Below, piece after piece: positions 12,285 through 13,257 of a stretch of DNA of 13,257 bases; position 1 is the first letter of the stretch; every line of letters starts with the position of its first letter. The DNA is from CAYLZO01 sp964387775 (GTDB lineage Bacteria; Chloroflexota; Anaerolineae; JAAYZQ01): contig CAYLZO010000149.1 in NCBI GenBank assembly GCA_964387775.1, positions 1 through 13,257 on the forward strand. The letters run 5' to 3'. The notes beneath the pieces were generated by a model. The model made no database searches. It worked only from the letters and a program-made list of their open reading frames with translations, and was not told where the DNA came from. A program made the position numbers and the translations under genes.

Positions 12285-13229
12285 ATGGACGCACAGCGAG
12301 TCGAGATTCAGGTTGAACAGGACGGCCCCCGGCTGGACAAGTTCCTCGCCGGGCGACTGGGCGATCTGTCCCGGTCTGCGGTCCAGCGGCTCATCGACGA
12401 GGGCCAGGTGACGGTCAACGGCGAGCCGGTCAAGGCCAGCTACAAGGTCCGCCAGGGCGACCGGCTGGTCGCCCACCTGCCAGCCGAGGAGCCGGCAGAA
12501 CTGGCGGCCGAGCCGATCCCGTTGGACGTGGTCTATGAGGACGACGTCCTCCTGGTCGTCAACAAGGCAGCCGGCATGGTCGTCCATCCCGCGCCCGGCC
12601 ATCCCAGCGGGACGCTGGTCAACGCCGTGCTGGCCCATTCCCCCGAACTGGCCCAAAGTGGCAACACACGGCCCGGCATCGTCCACCGCCTCGACCGGGA
12701 CACCTCGGGCCTGATCCTGATCGCCAAGAGCGAGAAGGCGCGCCGGGCGCTGCAACGGCAGTTCAAGGAGCGACAGGTGGACAAGGCCTACCTGGCCCTG
12801 CTCGACGGCCACCTGCGGCCAGCCTTGGGCCGCATCGAGGCGCCCATCGGCCGCGATCCGAGCCATCGCCAGCGGATGACGGTCCTGGCCGGCGGCCGCG
12901 AGGCCGTGACCGAGTACCACGTGCTGGAGCAGTTCGCCCACCGGGTCGGCCCCGCCAGCGGCGATTACACCCTGGTCCAGGCCGAGCCCCGGACCGGTCG
13001 CACCCACCAGATCCGCGTGCACTTTGCCTCTATCGGGCATCCCGTCGTCGGCGACCCGGTCTATGGCCGGCGCAAGTCCAGCCTGCCGGTGGAGCGTCAC
13101 CTTCTCCACGCCTGGAAGCTGGGCTTTCGGCATCCCGGGTCGGGGCAGCACATGAAGCTGGAGGCGCCGCCTCCAGAAGATTTGGCAGAGGTGCTATCTC
13201 TCCTAAGCAGGGACTCTGCACTAATATAG
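12285..13229 (+). CDS. rluD: 23S rRNA pseudouridine synthase, RluD-like
   Basis: Isomerises uridines in RNA, in this family usually 23S rRNA helix 69. The 314-residue protein has an N-terminal S4 RNA-binding domain (about 15-65, RLDKFLAGRLGDLSRSAVQ), then the catalytic domain with VVNKAAGMVVHP, the signature GIVHRLDRDTSGL with catalytic Asp137, RTHQIRVHF and GDPVYG. The length is typical. Pairing with lspA is a common bacterial arrangement. The ATG at 12285 has no strong ribosome site, and the 65-base gap after lspA holds the tail of the tandem repeat and no terminator. The exact target uridines cannot be read from sequence. RluC or another RluA-family assignment is possible. Confidence 0.92.
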   Translation: MDAQRVEIQVEQDGPRLDKFLAGRLGDLSRSAVQRLIDEGQVTVNGEPVKASYKVRQGDRLVAHLPAEEPAELAAEPIPLDVVYEDDVLLVVNKAAGMVVHPAPGHPSGTLVNAVLAHSPELAQSGNTRPGIVHRLDRDTSGLILIAKSEKARRALQRQFKERQVDKAYLALLDGHLRPALGRIEAPIGRDPSHRQRMTVLAGGREAVTEYHVLEQFAHRVGPASGDYTLVQAEPRTGRTHQIRVHFASIGHPVVGDPVYGRRKSSLPVERHLLHAWKLGFRHPGSGQHMKLEAPPPEDLAEVLSLLSRDSALI

Positions 13230-13257
13230 AACTTTACCAATCTAGAATCTTGGGCGC
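13230..13257. other. short non-coding end of window
   Basis: Only 28 bases after the rluD stop. Nothing recognisable is present. Confidence 0.5.

Noticed and set aside
1..13257. CRISPR array, tRNA or rRNA genes, phage or defence island
   Set aside because: No regularly spaced direct repeats, no tRNA-like cloverleaf or rRNA stretch recognised, and no phage or defence genes seen. Content is housekeeping plus small repeats.

Overview
The window looks like a chromosomal segment of a GC-rich, probably Chloroflexota (Anaerolineae-like) bacterium. This rests on the codon and GC usage, an IleRS with divergent signature motifs of the kind I associate with that phylum, T-box and leader-peptide control of amino-acid genes, and many short dispersed or tandem repeats. 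The taxonomic call is inference, since no rRNA or marker search was possible.

Layout. (1) Positions 1-1035, minus strand: a promoter, an aromatic-rich leader peptide, a transcription attenuator, aroH (chorismate mutase), a 72-bp palindromic element flanked by 8-9 bp direct repeats, and a pheA (prephenate dehydratase) cut off after about 61 codons at a junction near position 83-88. (2) Positions 1087-2675, plus strand: a promoter divergent from aroH, a leader hairpin, an MBL-fold hydrolase and an RNase H-like protein. (3) Positions 2682-7376, plus strand: a promoter, a 56-bp perfect palindrome related to the first, an isoleucine-type T-box leader with terminator, an AlaX-like tRNA-editing protein, and ileS. 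(4) Positions 7381-11172: a post-ileS hairpin, a broken membrane-anchored endonuclease/exonuclease/phosphatase (EEP) family gene carrying a nonsense codon and an 86-bp insertion, and an 871-aa IleRS-like protein that has lost the HIGH, KMSKS and editing residues but kept all four CxxC metal knuckles. (5) Positions 11221-13229: a promoter, a TraR/DksA zinc-finger protein, lspA and an RluD-type pseudouridine synthase.

How the parts relate. Two amino-acid loci sit side by side with different premature-termination controls. The aroH-pheA genes use ribosome stalling at a Phe/Tyr/Trp-rich leader peptide. The AlaX-ileS genes use a tRNA-sensing T-box. Their promoters are close to the same sequence, and each transcript carries a copy of the same palindrome family. 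The most unusual gene is the catalytically stripped IleRS paralog just downstream of genuine ileS. The best candidates for undescribed biology are this pseudo-synthetase, the complete aromatic attenuator, and the palindrome family with symmetric compensatory changes.
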